Origin: Nocardioides sp.
GTDB lineage: Bacteria > Actinomycetota > Actinomycetes > Propionibacteriales > Nocardioidaceae
Reading direction: 5' to 3'
Assembly (NCBI RefSeq): GCF_025965415.1
Contig: NZ_JAOPWY010000167.1
Location: forward strand, 1-64,000
Length of the DNA: 64,000 nt
Under the pieces are notes generated by a model, which worked only from the letters and a program-made list of their open reading frames with translations, was not told where the DNA came from and did not search any database. The translations under genes were made by a program, and so were the position numbers. Shown here one piece after another: positions 25,938-35,687 of this stretch. How positions within the stretch are numbered: position 1 is the stretch's first letter; each line of letters begins with the position of its first letter.

Positions 25938-26582
25938 TTGATTCCCACTGAAGCCCTGACTGGCTCGTCCATCGTGTTCGACGAGGTGCTCCCTGCGAAG
26001 CAGGGCACCGCGTTCGAGATGGCCGCGGGCCAAGTGCTGCGCATCGTCGATATCGAGGGCCAGCAAGTGCCGGACCTGCTGTGCCTCAACAGTGCGGACT
26101 ACACCGACAAGTTCTCTCCGCCGAACACGCAGCTGCTCAACCAGACGATCTTCCTCAAGACCGGGCACCACCTGTACTCAACACGGGCCGAGAAGATGAT
26201 GACCATCATCGAGGACACGGTCGGAGTCCACGACGTGATCAGCGGCGGCTGCAGCGCCGCCACCAACGAGTTCCGTTACGGCGTTCGTGGTACGGCCAGT
26301 TGCCGCGGAAACTTCGAGAAGGCGCTCGCTCCCTACGGCGTTCCCGAGGCCGAGATCCCCTACAACTTCAACATCTTCATGAACGTCACGGTGTCGCCAG
26401 AGGGTGCGACCGCGATCGAGGAGTGCCCGAGCAAGCCCGGCGACTACATCGATCTCCTGGCGGACATGGACGTGCTGGTGGCGATCTCGAACTGCCCGCA
26501 GTCGCGCAATCCCTGCAACGGCTGGAACCCGACGGCGCTCCGCCTGATCCTTCACGAGCCGGGGGCACGGGTCGGCGCCTGA
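25938..26582 (+). CDS. DUF1989 (urea carboxylase-associated / carboxyguanidine deiminase-like) protein
   Basis: LRIVDIEGQQVPDLLCLNSADYTDKFSPPNTQLLNQTIFLKTGHHLYSTRAEKMMTI; NCPQSRNPCNGWNPTALRLIL; TTG start inferred. Confidence 0.88.
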   Translation: MIPTEALTGSSIVFDEVLPAKQGTAFEMAAGQVLRIVDIEGQQVPDLLCLNSADYTDKFSPPNTQLLNQTIFLKTGHHLYSTRAEKMMTIIEDTVGVHDVISGGCSAATNEFRYGVRGTASCRGNFEKALAPYGVPEAEIPYNFNIFMNVTVSPEGATAIEECPSKPGDYIDLLADMDVLVAISNCPQSRNPCNGWNPTALRLILHEPGARVGA

Positions 26583-26690
26583 GCGGTCGCGTACGGCGGT
26601 GTAGGCGCGGGCGTGCGAATTGACGAGCGGCTTCTCAGCCAGCTGGGCAACCGTCGGAGGCCGGCCGCGCGGGGCCGATATCTTGACCCC

Positions 26691-27659
26691 GTGCAGGACG
26701 TCCGCGTTGCCCGAAACCTGGTCGGGGCAGTTCTCGTCACGACCTCGGCGGTCGCGTTCGGGTCGATGGCGATTCTCGGGGTCTGGGCACAGGAGGATGG
26801 CGCAGGCACCTGGCCTCTACTGATGCTCCGGTTCGGCATCGCCGCCCTGCTTCTGCTCATCATCGTCCGCGTCCGCCGGATCGAGCTGCCGTCACCGCGC
26901 CGGATCGCGGCGCTCGCCGCCATGGGTGGGATCGGCTACGTCGGTCAGTCGTACTGCTACTTCAGTGCGCTGCAGCACGCCGACGCCAGCACGGTGGCGC
27001 TGCTGCTCTACCTGTATCCCGCACTCGTCGCCGCTCTGGCCGCCGTGTTCCTCCACGAGCGACTCGCACCGTCGACAGTTGCCGCGCTGGTCCTGTCCCT
27101 GGCCGGCACCAGCCTTGTCGTCGGAGCGGGGACCGGGGAGCCCAAGGGGATCGCCCTGGCGGTCGGGGCAGCGTTCATCTACTCGGTCTACATCACCGTT
27201 GGCAGCCGGGTGATCCAGGGCGCCCACCCCCTCGTGGTCGCGCTCACCGTGTGCACGGCCGCCGCGACGGTCTGCGCCACAGCCGTCCTGGCCGGCGCCG
27301 CTCGGGGTCGTGAGATCCAGCTGCCAGAGTCGGCGCCCGGCTGGGTCGCCACTGCAATGATCGCCGTGGTCTGCACGGTCATCGCCATCGTCACCTTCTT
27401 CTCCGGCATGCAGCTGCTGGGACCCACCCGCACCGCCGTCCTCTCGACACTCGAGCCCGTCGTCACCGCGGTACTCGCCGTCACGCTTCTCTCACAGGTC
27501 CTGTCGCCCACGCAGATCGCTGGTGGGGTGCTGGTGATCGCAGCCGTGATCTGGCAGGCCACGCACCGCCATCCCGGCGTGACCTCACCCCGGGGCGGGG
27601 AACGCTCCCTCGCCATGAGCCTCCCCGATCACGGCTCGTGCCAGCAGCAGCGAAAGTAG
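26691..27659 (+). CDS. EamA/DMT-superfamily transporter
   Basis: About ten hydrophobic segments; ALLLYLYPALVAALAAVFLHERLAPSTVAALVLSLAGTSLV; likely GTG start. Confidence 0.88.
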   Translation: MQDVRVARNLVGAVLVTTSAVAFGSMAILGVWAQEDGAGTWPLLMLRFGIAALLLLIIVRVRRIELPSPRRIAALAAMGGIGYVGQSYCYFSALQHADASTVALLLYLYPALVAALAAVFLHERLAPSTVAALVLSLAGTSLVVGAGTGEPKGIALAVGAAFIYSVYITVGSRVIQGAHPLVVALTVCTAAATVCATAVLAGAARGREIQLPESAPGWVATAMIAVVCTVIAIVTFFSGMQLLGPTRTAVLSTLEPVVTAVLAVTLLSQVLSPTQIAGGVLVIAAVIWQATHRHPGVTSPRGGERSLAMSLPDHGSCQQQRK

Positions 27660-27696
27660 GAAGCGGGAAGTCGGTGACTCCGCCTAGGGTCGTCGC

Positions 27697-29112
27697 GTGC
27701 CCATGGACGAGCTGGACCCGGTCCCTGCGGACCCCGCCGCAGCGCAGGTCGAGGCGCACCTGCCGCCCGGGGTGACCCGCGGCCCGGAGACCCTGCGCGC
27801 GTTCCGGCAGGTGCTCGGCAACACCCTGGTCGCCAACGTCACGTCGAGCTACCTCTGGTTCGCGCTGACCTTCTGGGCCTACCTCGAGACCCGCTCGGTG
27901 ATGGCGACCGCGATCATCGGTGGCGGCTTCATGCTGTTCAGCGCCGTCTTCGGCACCTTCTTCGGCACACTCGTCGACCACCACCGCAAGAAGCACGTGA
28001 TGGTCGTGTCCTCGACCGTCACGCTGGTCACCTACGCGGCCTCGGGTGGCCTGTGGCTGCTCCTCGGCGAGGACCGGCTGGCCGACTGGGGCAGCCCGTG
28101 GGTCTGGCTCTTCGCGGCGGTGATCCTCGTCGGCGGTGTCGTCGAGATCCTGCGCAACATCGCGCTCTCCACGACCGTCACCCTGCTGGTGCCCGAGGAC
28201 GGACGCGACAAGGCCAACGGGCTGGTCGGCACCGTGCAGGGCATCGCCTTCATGATCACCAGCGTGTTCAGCGGCCTCAGCGTCGGCCTGCTCGGCATGG
28301 GCTGGACGCTGGCCGTCGCGATCGCGCTGACGGGGGTGTCCCTGCTCCACCTCGTGCCGATCTCCATCCCCGAGCTCGACCCCGAGGCGGAGGAGGGCGG
28401 CTCCCGCTTCGACGTGCGAGGCGCCGTCGCCGCCATCCGGCTCGTGCCGGGACTGGTGGCGCTCATCCTCTTCTCGACCTTCAACAACCTGGTCAGCGGC
28501 GTCTACATCGCCCTGATGGACCCCTACGGCCTGACGCTGTTCAGCGTCGAGGCCTGGGGCATCGTCCTGGGCGTCACCGGGCTCGGCTTCGTCGTGGGCG
28601 GCGGGCTGGTGGCCAGGTTCGGCCTCGGCGCCAATCCCGTGCGCACCCTCCTGCTGGTCAACCTCGGCATCGCGGTGCTCGGCATGGCCTTCACCCTGCG
28701 CGAGTGGGCGTGGCTCTACGTCGTCGGCATCTTCGCCTTCATGGCGATCATCCCGGCCGCGGAGGCGGCCGAGCAGACGATCCTCCAGCGGGTGGTCCCG
28801 TTCCGCACGCAGGGCCGGGTCTTCGGCTTCGCCCAGAGTGTCGAGCTGGCCGCGAGCCCGATCTCGGCCTTCATGATCGGGCCGATCGCGGAGTTCTGGC
28901 TGATCCCCTACATGGAGTCCGCCGAGGGTCGATCGACGTGGGGCTGGCTGGTCGGCGAGGGCGAGGCGCGCGGCGTCGCCCTGGTCTTCCTGGCCGCGGG
29001 AGCGATCATGCTGGTGACCGTCCTGGTCGCGCTCGCCTCCGCCCCCTACCGTCGCCTCTCAGCTGCGTACGCCGCCGCACCGACGCAGCAGCTCGAGGCC
29101 CAGCCCGGCTGA
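27697..29112 (+). CDS. MFS transporter
   Basis: Multi-TM; GTLVDHHRKKHVMVVSS; FSVEAWGIVLGVTGLGFVVGGGLVARFG. Confidence 0.88.
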   Translation: MPMDELDPVPADPAAAQVEAHLPPGVTRGPETLRAFRQVLGNTLVANVTSSYLWFALTFWAYLETRSVMATAIIGGGFMLFSAVFGTFFGTLVDHHRKKHVMVVSSTVTLVTYAASGGLWLLLGEDRLADWGSPWVWLFAAVILVGGVVEILRNIALSTTVTLLVPEDGRDKANGLVGTVQGIAFMITSVFSGLSVGLLGMGWTLAVAIALTGVSLLHLVPISIPELDPEAEEGGSRFDVRGAVAAIRLVPGLVALILFSTFNNLVSGVYIALMDPYGLTLFSVEAWGIVLGVTGLGFVVGGGLVARFGLGANPVRTLLLVNLGIAVLGMAFTLREWAWLYVVGIFAFMAIIPAAEAAEQTILQRVVPFRTQGRVFGFAQSVELAASPISAFMIGPIAEFWLIPYMESAEGRSTWGWLVGEGEARGVALVFLAAGAIMLVTVLVALASAPYRRLSAAYAAAPTQQLEAQPG

Positions 29113-29286
29113 CCTCGACGCTCGGTGACCCGGACGACCTGCGACCCGCACGACCTGCGACCCGCATGGCCGTTTCCCTCATCGAGGGGCTGTTCAACGC
29201 GGGTCCCGCGACCTAGGGTCCGGAGGGCAGGGAGTCGTCGTGGCCGATCCAGCCCGCCTTCCTGCCTCTCGGAAAGGAAGAACCTC

Positions 29287-31731
29287 GTGAGATCCACGAC
29301 CCTCGGGCTGTCCTTGGCCCTGATCACCGGAGCAGGGGCGCTCAGCCTCGCCCCGGCCGTCGCCGCCCCCGCGGCGGACCCCCACGCGGGTGAAGCGCAC
29401 GCGACGAACTCCGACCACGTCCTGCCCAACCCGGAGGCCGAGAAGCAGTCGGCACTGCGCCAGCAGGCCTGGGCCGACGTGCTCAGCGGTGAGGCGTCAC
29501 CGCAGACCATCAACGGCAACAGCGTCCTCAAGCTCGGCAAGAAGCCGGCCGCGCCAACGCGCGGCAACGCGCGCCGCAAGGGCCGGACCACCGAGGACCA
29601 GTACGTCGAGCTCAGCAACGAGCGCACCGACAAGGTCTTCGTGTTCCTCGTCGACTTCGGCAACCAGCGCCACCCCAACTACCCCGACCGGGACACGGCA
29701 CCGGCCATCCCGGGTCCGGTCACCTTCGAGGGACCGGGGTTCAACGAGATCCCGCAGCCCGGTCCCGACGACAACTCGACCCAGTGGCGCAAGAAGTACA
29801 CCAAGAAGTACTACCAGGACCTCTACTTCGGTGACGGCGAGCTCGCCGACTCCCTGAAGAGCTACTACGAGCGCCAGTCCTCGGGTCGCTACAGCGTCGA
29901 GGGCATGGTCACCGACTTCACCACCGTCCCCTACAACGAGGCCCGCTACGGGCGCAGCGACGGCTACCCCTGCGCGAGCAACGTCTGCAGCAACACGTGG
30001 GCGCTGGTCGAGGACGGCATGACCCAGTGGGTCGCCGACCAGAGGGCCGCCGGCAAGACCGACGCCCAGATCAAGCGGATCGTGTCGCAGTACGACATCC
30101 GCGACCGCAACGACTTCGACGGTGACGGCAACTTCGACGAGCCGGACGGCTACATCGACCGGTTCCAGATCATCCACTCGGGTGGCGACCAGGCCGACGG
30201 CGACCCGACCTACGGCGAGGACGCCATCTGGAGCCACCGCTGGAAGGCGTTCCAGGACCGGGTCGGCAGCCAGGGCCCCGCGGGCAACCTCGACGGCGGC
30301 ACGCAGATCGGCAACACCGGCATCTGGGTGGCCGACTACACCGTGCAGCCCGAGAACGGCGGCATCTCGGTGGTGGCCCACGAGTACGGCCACGACCTCG
30401 GCCTGCCCGACCACTACGACACGGCCGCCTCGGGCGACAACCCGGTGAGCTGGTGGACGCTGATGGCGCAGAGCCGCGTCTCCGCCGCGGGTGACCAGGG
30501 CATCGGCACCCGTGCCGCCGACCTGGGCGTCTGGGACAAGCTCCAGCTCGGCTGGCTCGACTACGAGACCGTCGTCGCGGGCCAGGACCGCACCATCGAC
30601 CTCGGCCCCCACGAGTACAACTCCGCCAAGGCGCAAGGTGTGGCCGTCGTCCTCCCGGACAAGCAGGTCAGCACGACCCTGCCGACGCCTCCCGAGGGGA
30701 CCAAGCAGTGGTTCAGCGGCTCCGGCAACAGCTACGCGGCCTCGATGGCGCGCACCGACCTGGCCGTCCCGGCCGGGACGACCACGCTGTCGCTGAAGGC
30801 GGCGTGGAACATCGAGGAGGACTACGACTACGGCTTCTTCGAGGTCCAGTCCCCGGCCGGCACCGGCACGTGGACGCCGATCGACACCGCGTCGATCGAC
30901 CCGGACACCGATGGGGACGCCGACCCCGCCAACGACCCCGTCGCCGAGGCCGGCCTCGACGGCGTGAGCGACGGCTACGTCGACGCGACCTTCGACCTGT
31001 CGGCGTACGCCGGCCAGACCATCGGGTTCCGTGCCCGCTACGTCACCGACGGTGCCGTGCAGGGACAGGACCCCGACCTGGGCTGGTCGGGCCTGCTGGT
31101 GGACGACATCCGCGTCACCAACGGCACGACCACGGTCTTCGCCGACGGCGCCGAGACCTCGCCCAACGGGTGGACCCTCGACGGCTTCCGCTCGGTCGGG
31201 GCGAGCTACGACACGGCCTACGACCAGTTCTACCTGGCCAGCAACCGTGCCTACGTCTCCTACGACAAGTACCTCCAGACCGGTCCCTACAACTTCAGCT
31301 TCGCGGACCGGCCGGACTTCGTGGAGAAGTTCCCCTACCAGGACGGCCTCCTGGTGAACTACTGGGACTCGTCGTACTCCGACAACAACACCAGCCAGCA
31401 CCCCGGTGGCGGCCTGGTGCTCCCGGTCGATGCCAACCCGCAGGCCCACTACAACCTGCAGGGCGTGCCGTGGCGCGGTCGCATCCAGACCTACGACGCA
31501 CCGTTCGGCCTGCAGACGTCCGACTCGTTCTACCTGACGGCCGGCGGACAGCGGAGCTACGTCCGTGGTCGGCCGGCGAACCCGCTGTTCGACGACAGCG
31601 ACCCCAACCGCTACTTCCAGCCGTTCGTCGACGCGGGCCTGCCCCGTGTCGGGGTGAAGGTGGCCGGGGCCGGCGTCTCGATCCGGGTGCTCTCGCAGAG
31701 CGGCACGAGCATGCAGGTCCGGGTGCAGTGA
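29287..31731 (+). CDS. Secreted M6-family metalloprotease (immune inhibitor A-like)
   Basis: Signal peptide; VFVFLVDFGNQRHPNYPDRD; zinc motif VVAHEYGHDLGLPDHYD; C-terminal immune-inhibitor-like domain. Confidence 0.93.
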   Translation: MRSTTLGLSLALITGAGALSLAPAVAAPAADPHAGEAHATNSDHVLPNPEAEKQSALRQQAWADVLSGEASPQTINGNSVLKLGKKPAAPTRGNARRKGRTTEDQYVELSNERTDKVFVFLVDFGNQRHPNYPDRDTAPAIPGPVTFEGPGFNEIPQPGPDDNSTQWRKKYTKKYYQDLYFGDGELADSLKSYYERQSSGRYSVEGMVTDFTTVPYNEARYGRSDGYPCASNVCSNTWALVEDGMTQWVADQRAAGKTDAQIKRIVSQYDIRDRNDFDGDGNFDEPDGYIDRFQIIHSGGDQADGDPTYGEDAIWSHRWKAFQDRVGSQGPAGNLDGGTQIGNTGIWVADYTVQPENGGISVVAHEYGHDLGLPDHYDTAASGDNPVSWWTLMAQSRVSAAGDQGIGTRAADLGVWDKLQLGWLDYETVVAGQDRTIDLGPHEYNSAKAQGVAVVLPDKQVSTTLPTPPEGTKQWFSGSGNSYAASMARTDLAVPAGTTTLSLKAAWNIEEDYDYGFFEVQSPAGTGTWTPIDTASIDPDTDGDADPANDPVAEAGLDGVSDGYVDATFDLSAYAGQTIGFRARYVTDGAVQGQDPDLGWSGLLVDDIRVTNGTTTVFADGAETSPNGWTLDGFRSVGASYDTAYDQFYLASNRAYVSYDKYLQTGPYNFSFADRPDFVEKFPYQDGLLVNYWDSSYSDNNTSQHPGGGLVLPVDANPQAHYNLQGVPWRGRIQTYDAPFGLQTSDSFYLTAGGQRSYVRGRPANPLFDDSDPNRYFQPFVDAGLPRVGVKVAGAGVSIRVLSQSGTSMQVRVQ

Positions 31732-31753
31732 CCCGTCACCGCTGACACACCGC

Positions 31754-31798
31754 ACGACGGCGGGGCCGGGAGCTTGGTGCTCCCGGCCCCGCCGTCGT
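31754..31798. terminator. Intrinsic terminator-like hairpin (20-bp stem, 5-nt loop)
   Basis: ACGACGGCGGGGCCGGGAGC-TTGGT-GCTCCCGGCCCCGCCGTCGT between convergent genes. Confidence 0.85.
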
Positions 31799-31809
31799 CC
31801 GTTCGGGGC

Positions 31810-32205
31810 TCAGGTCACGACGGTGACCCGGCTCGCGCGCACGACCGGGCCACCGCAGCCCAGGGCCGTCAGGTCCGGCGCGCCGGTGACCTGCACGCGG
31901 TCGCCGAGCACGAGCCCGGTCGCCGGCTCGCCGACGATCGTCCAGGTCGTCGCGTTGTCGTCCTCCACCACCACGCAGTCACCGACCTGCACCACCTCGC
32001 CGACGACGCGGAGCTTCTGCAGCCCGTCGCTCGGGGGAGTGGTCGGGGGCGGCGTCGGGGGTGGGGAGGACGTTGTCGGGCTCGACGAGCGCGGGGTGTC
32101 CCCCTCCGGGTCCTCCGCCGTGGTGCTGCCGCCGCCGTCGGCGCAGCCCGCGACGAGCAGGACGAGGACGGCGGTCGTGACGACGGCGGACGCGCGCGGG
32201 TGCAT
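31810..32205 (-). CDS. Small lipoprotein
   Basis: Lipobox LLVAGCADGG, Pro/Thr/Ser linker, OB-like C-terminal segment. Confidence 0.75.
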   Translation of the reverse strand: MHPRASAVVTTAVLVLLVAGCADGGGSTTAEDPEGDTPRSSSPTTSSPPPTPPPTTPPSDGLQKLRVVGEVVQVGDCVVVEDDNATTWTIVGEPATGLVLGDRVQVTGAPDLTALGCGGPVVRASRVTVVT

Positions 32206-32243
32206 GGGGATGGGACGTCGGGCGGGCCCGGGGCGCTCCCGGA

Positions 32244-33347
32244 TCACGCGGGCATGCGGGCCCGCAGGAAGCGCACCGTGCGGTCCATCGCCGCGACGAA
32301 GGTGGGACCGAACGCGTGCCCGTCGTCGTACCACTCCAGGGTCGAGTCGACGCCGGCCGCGGTGAGCGCGCGCTGGCTGGCGCGGGTCCACGGCGGCGGG
32401 CAGGTGTCGTCGAAGCGTCCGTGGACGAGCAGCACCGGCTCGCCGATGTCGCCGAAGGCGGGGCGGGCGGACACCCCGCGCCAGAACTCCGGGTCCTCCC
32501 CCGGCAGGCCGTGCCGTCCCCGGAAGGACGCCCGCAGCTCGGCGAGCGGGGCGTCGGGGCGCTGGAACTGGTCGAAGTTCTCGGCCTCGAGGCTCGACAC
32601 CGACGCCCACCCGACGCCGGCGGCGAAGAGTCCCGGCTCGGCGGCCAGCGCCTTGATCATCACGCCGCCACCCATCGAGCGCCCGAACAGCGCCACCCGG
32701 TCCGGGTCCACCGCGACGTCGCGCGAGCCGCTCAGTGCCCGCGCGGCGGCGATGACGTCCGCGGAGTAGCCGAGGCGCACGGCCTGCTCGACCCGCGGGT
32801 CGTCGCCCGACTCGGCGTGGTTGCGGTAGTCGACGTGGAGTGCGACGTAGCCGCGCTGGGCGAGGAACCCGCGCTCGCGGGTCATGCCCTGGCCGCGGAC
32901 GTAGTGGGCCGGGTCGATGTAGCCGTGGGCGAGCACCACCGCGGGGAACGGTCCACGCCCGGTCGGCACGTTGAGCACGCCGCTGATCCGCAGCGGTGCC
33001 GTGCCCGCGCCGGCGGTCGTCGAGGCGAAGGTGACGTCGTACGACGTGTAGTCGGCCGTGCGCTCGCGCACCGTGCCGAGCCGGAGGCCGCCGCCGGTGA
33101 GGTCCGCCGCGGCCAGGGCGGCCACCGAGATCGGGGGTGGCGCGTCCTCGGTGGGGTCCGCGCTGGGCTCGTCGGTCGGCTCCTGCGACGGTGCGTCCGA
33201 GGGGCTCGCGGACGCGGTCGACGAGGGAGTCGGTGACGGTGCCGAAGGGGCCCGCGTCGGCTCGGGAGGATCGGGCGTCCCCGAGCAGGCAGCGAGCAGG
33301 GGCAGGGTCGCCAGTGCGGCGGCGCCGCGGCGCCAGGAGCCGTCCAT
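32244..33347 (-). CDS. Alpha/beta-hydrolase lipoprotein
   Basis: Lipobox LPLLAACSG; LFGRSMGGGVMIKAL; PVLLVHGRFDDTCPP. Confidence 0.87.
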   Translation of the reverse strand: MDGSWRRGAAALATLPLLAACSGTPDPPEPTRAPSAPSPTPSSTASASPSDAPSQEPTDEPSADPTEDAPPPISVAALAAADLTGGGLRLGTVRERTADYTSYDVTFASTTAGAGTAPLRISGVLNVPTGRGPFPAVVLAHGYIDPAHYVRGQGMTRERGFLAQRGYVALHVDYRNHAESGDDPRVEQAVRLGYSADVIAAARALSGSRDVAVDPDRVALFGRSMGGGVMIKALAAEPGLFAAGVGWASVSSLEAENFDQFQRPDAPLAELRASFRGRHGLPGEDPEFWRGVSARPAFGDIGEPVLLVHGRFDDTCPPPWTRASQRALTAAGVDSTLEWYDDGHAFGPTFVAAMDRTVRFLRARMPA

Positions 33348-33434
33348 GGATCCAGTGTGCGTGAGTCCTGGTCACAGATCGGCGCGCTCGTTCGTCAGTG
33401 GTGTGGGAACAATGACCGTGGAGAGGGTGGGCCC

Positions 33435-34280
33435 ATGGACCAGACGGAGATCTTCGAGGCCGAACGGCCGCGACTGCTGGGCATCGCGACGCGGGTGCTG
33501 GCCGACCATGCGGAGGCCGAGGACGTGGTCCAGCAGGCCTGGCTGCGGCTGGACCGCGCGGTGTCGCGGGACGCGACCGAGATCGACAACCTGCCGGCCT
33601 GGCTGACGACGGTGACCACCCGGTTGTGCCTGGACCGTCTCCGGTCGCGGACGCCGGTGCCGGTCGAGGAGGTGGAGCTCGCGGGGACCGCGCCCGACCC
33701 GGCCGACGACGTGGCGCTCGCCGACACGGTGGGCATCGCACTGCAGGCGGTGATCGACCGGCTGTCGCCGCGCGAGCGGGTGGCCTTCGTGCTGCACGAC
33801 AGCTTCGGCTTCGAGTTCGGCACGATCGCCGCCGTCCTCGACACCACTCCCGCCGCGGCGCGCAAGCTCGCCTCCCGCGCGAGGGCCAAGGTCGCGCAGC
33901 CGGCGGCCCAGGACACGCTCGCGGACTGGGAGGTCGTCGACGCGTTCATGGCGGCCGCCCGCGAGGGCGACTTCGAGCGGCTGCTCCAGCTGCTCGCCCC
34001 GGACGCCGTCGTCGGGGCCGACGAGGCGGCGGTGCTCAGCGGCACGCCGGCCTCGATCGAGGGTCAGGGCGAGGTCGCGGCCTTCTTCAACGGCAGCGCC
34101 CACTCGGCGCTCGCGGTCTTCGTCGGCGACCGGCCGGCGGCGGCGTGGTACCTCCGCGGCGAGGCCAAGGTCGTCTTCGACTTCGCGGTCGCCGGGGGCA
34201 GGGTCGCGGGCATCACCTTCCGTGCGGAGCCCGCCGTCCTCGCCCAGGTCGTACGCCGCTCCGGTGGCGAGCGCGCCTGA
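33435..34280 (+). CDS. ECF sigma factor, SigJ-like with C-terminal SnoaL-type domain
   Basis: FEAERPRLLGIATRVLADHAEAEDVVQQAWLRL; LSPRERVAFVLHDSFGFEFGTIAAVLDTTPAAARKLASRAR. Confidence 0.9.
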   Translation: MDQTEIFEAERPRLLGIATRVLADHAEAEDVVQQAWLRLDRAVSRDATEIDNLPAWLTTVTTRLCLDRLRSRTPVPVEEVELAGTAPDPADDVALADTVGIALQAVIDRLSPRERVAFVLHDSFGFEFGTIAAVLDTTPAAARKLASRARAKVAQPAAQDTLADWEVVDAFMAAAREGDFERLLQLLAPDAVVGADEAAVLSGTPASIEGQGEVAAFFNGSAHSALAVFVGDRPAAAWYLRGEAKVVFDFAVAGGRVAGITFRAEPAVLAQVVRRSGGERA

Positions 34281-34298
34281 GCCACGCGGTGGCCCTCG

Positions 34299-34916
34299 TC
34301 ATCGCGTGCGGTCGAGGACCGCGACGAGGGGCGCCGGCACCGCGTCCACCGGCAGGGCCTCCACCAGCCACCCGGCGTACCGGGTCTTGCGGTGCGAGCC
34401 CGCACCGAGGAAGCGGCGCAGCTGCGCGGCGAAGTCGCGGGCGCGCCAGTCGGGCTGCTGCTGCAGGGTGCGGAACGACGTGAGGTCGCCGTGCGCGGCG
34501 AGGACGGACTCGGCGAGGTCGTGGCCCGCGGCGCGGATCACCTCGTCCTCGAGGTCCCGCACGCAGACGAAGAACCCCAGCGCGGCCAGGTCGTCACGGT
34601 CGCGTGGCCTGCCGAGGCCGGCCCGCGCCAGGTGGCGGCGGAGGTAGTCCTCCTCGGCCTCGTCGCAGAGCCCGACGAGGTGCAGCGCGGCGCCGCGCGG
34701 ACCCAGGGTCCTGAGGTGGTGGGGCATCGCGTGCGCGCCGCCGCACGGCACGATCACGACACCCTCGGCGTCGAGGTCGCGGCCCTGACGCTCGGCGAGC
34801 GCCTCCAGCGCCGCCTGGTCGCTGATCCCCTCGACGAGCACTGCCGTGCGCGCCTCGGCGATGCGCGCCAGGGCGGCGGCCGTCGCGCGCTGCGGCGCAC
34901 CCGATCCGCCCTCCAC
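34299..34916 (-). CDS. Standalone OLD-type TOPRIM-domain protein
   Basis: ARTAVLVEGISDQAALEALAER...VVIVPCGGAHAMPHHLRTLGPRG...LVGLCDEAEEDYLRRHL. Confidence 0.8.
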   Translation of the reverse strand: MEGGSGAPQRATAAALARIAEARTAVLVEGISDQAALEALAERQGRDLDAEGVVIVPCGGAHAMPHHLRTLGPRGAALHLVGLCDEAEEDYLRRHLARAGLGRPRDRDDLAALGFFVCVRDLEDEVIRAAGHDLAESVLAAHGDLTSFRTLQQQPDWRARDFAAQLRRFLGAGSHRKTRYAGWLVEALPVDAVPAPLVAVLDRTR

Positions 34917-35018
34917 CCCGACCCCTTCCGCCCCGCTGTGTCACACCTGGTGCTCGCCGATCGTCATCATCGTGAGGGCACGGACAGGCCCCACGCCACC
35001 CCGACGAAAGGACGACCC

Positions 35019-35255
35019 GTGAAGACCATGACCTGCCGACAGCTCGGTGGCCCCTGCGACCTCGAGCACCGCGGTGAGACCCACGACGACGTCATCAACG
35101 CCCAGGACCAGCACCTCAAGCAGGCGGAGAAGGACGGCGACGCCACGCACCAGGCCGCGCGCGACGAGATGAAGGGTCGCTGGCGGCACCCGAAGAAGTC
35201 GCTCGGGTGGTACCGCGACATGAAGGCCGCCTTCGCCGCGCTCCCCGAGAGCTGA
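35019..35255 (+). CDS. DUF1059-like small protein
   Basis: MTCRQLGGPCDLEHRGETHDDVINAQDQHLKQAEKDGDATHQAARDEMKGRWRHPKKSLGWYRDMKAAFAAL. Confidence 0.7.
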   Translation: MKTMTCRQLGGPCDLEHRGETHDDVINAQDQHLKQAEKDGDATHQAARDEMKGRWRHPKKSLGWYRDMKAAFAALPES

Positions 35256-35273
35256 CGCTCGCGTGGACGGGGG

Positions 35274-35588
35274 TCAGCCGGTGCGCCGGTCGGCCAGCAG
35301 CCAGGCGGCTCCGGCGCTGACCGCGGTCACCCCGAGCACCGACGGCCAGGTGCCGACCTTCGTCGCCAGTGGGTGCGAGACCCCCATCGCGGTCCAGTAG
35401 GCCGCGGAGAGCCCGGCCACCAGCGGCGCGCCGCCGACGGCGTACCACTGCCGCGCCGCCATCACGTTGGCGCCGAGCATCGCGGCCCCGCCGAGGGGAC
35501 GTACGCCGGTCTGCTGGGCCAGCGCGAAGCCGCCGACGAGGCCGGCGGCGAGCAGGGGAGCGGTGGGGATGCGGGTCACGTCGGGCAC
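35274..35588 (-). CDS. Small membrane protein
   Basis: Hydrophobic 104-aa ORF. Confidence 0.6.
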   Translation of the reverse strand: MPDVTRIPTAPLLAAGLVGGFALAQQTGVRPLGGAAMLGANVMAARQWYAVGGAPLVAGLSAAYWTAMGVSHPLATKVGTWPSVLGVTAVSAGAAWLLADRRTG

Positions 35589-35687
35589 GCGGAAAGCCTA
35601 TCCAGCGGGTCCATGGTCAGATCGGGCCCCTCTCCGGGGTGCGCATGCGGCAGCGGATCGTCCGGTAGCGGGTCTAGCGTCGTCGCC

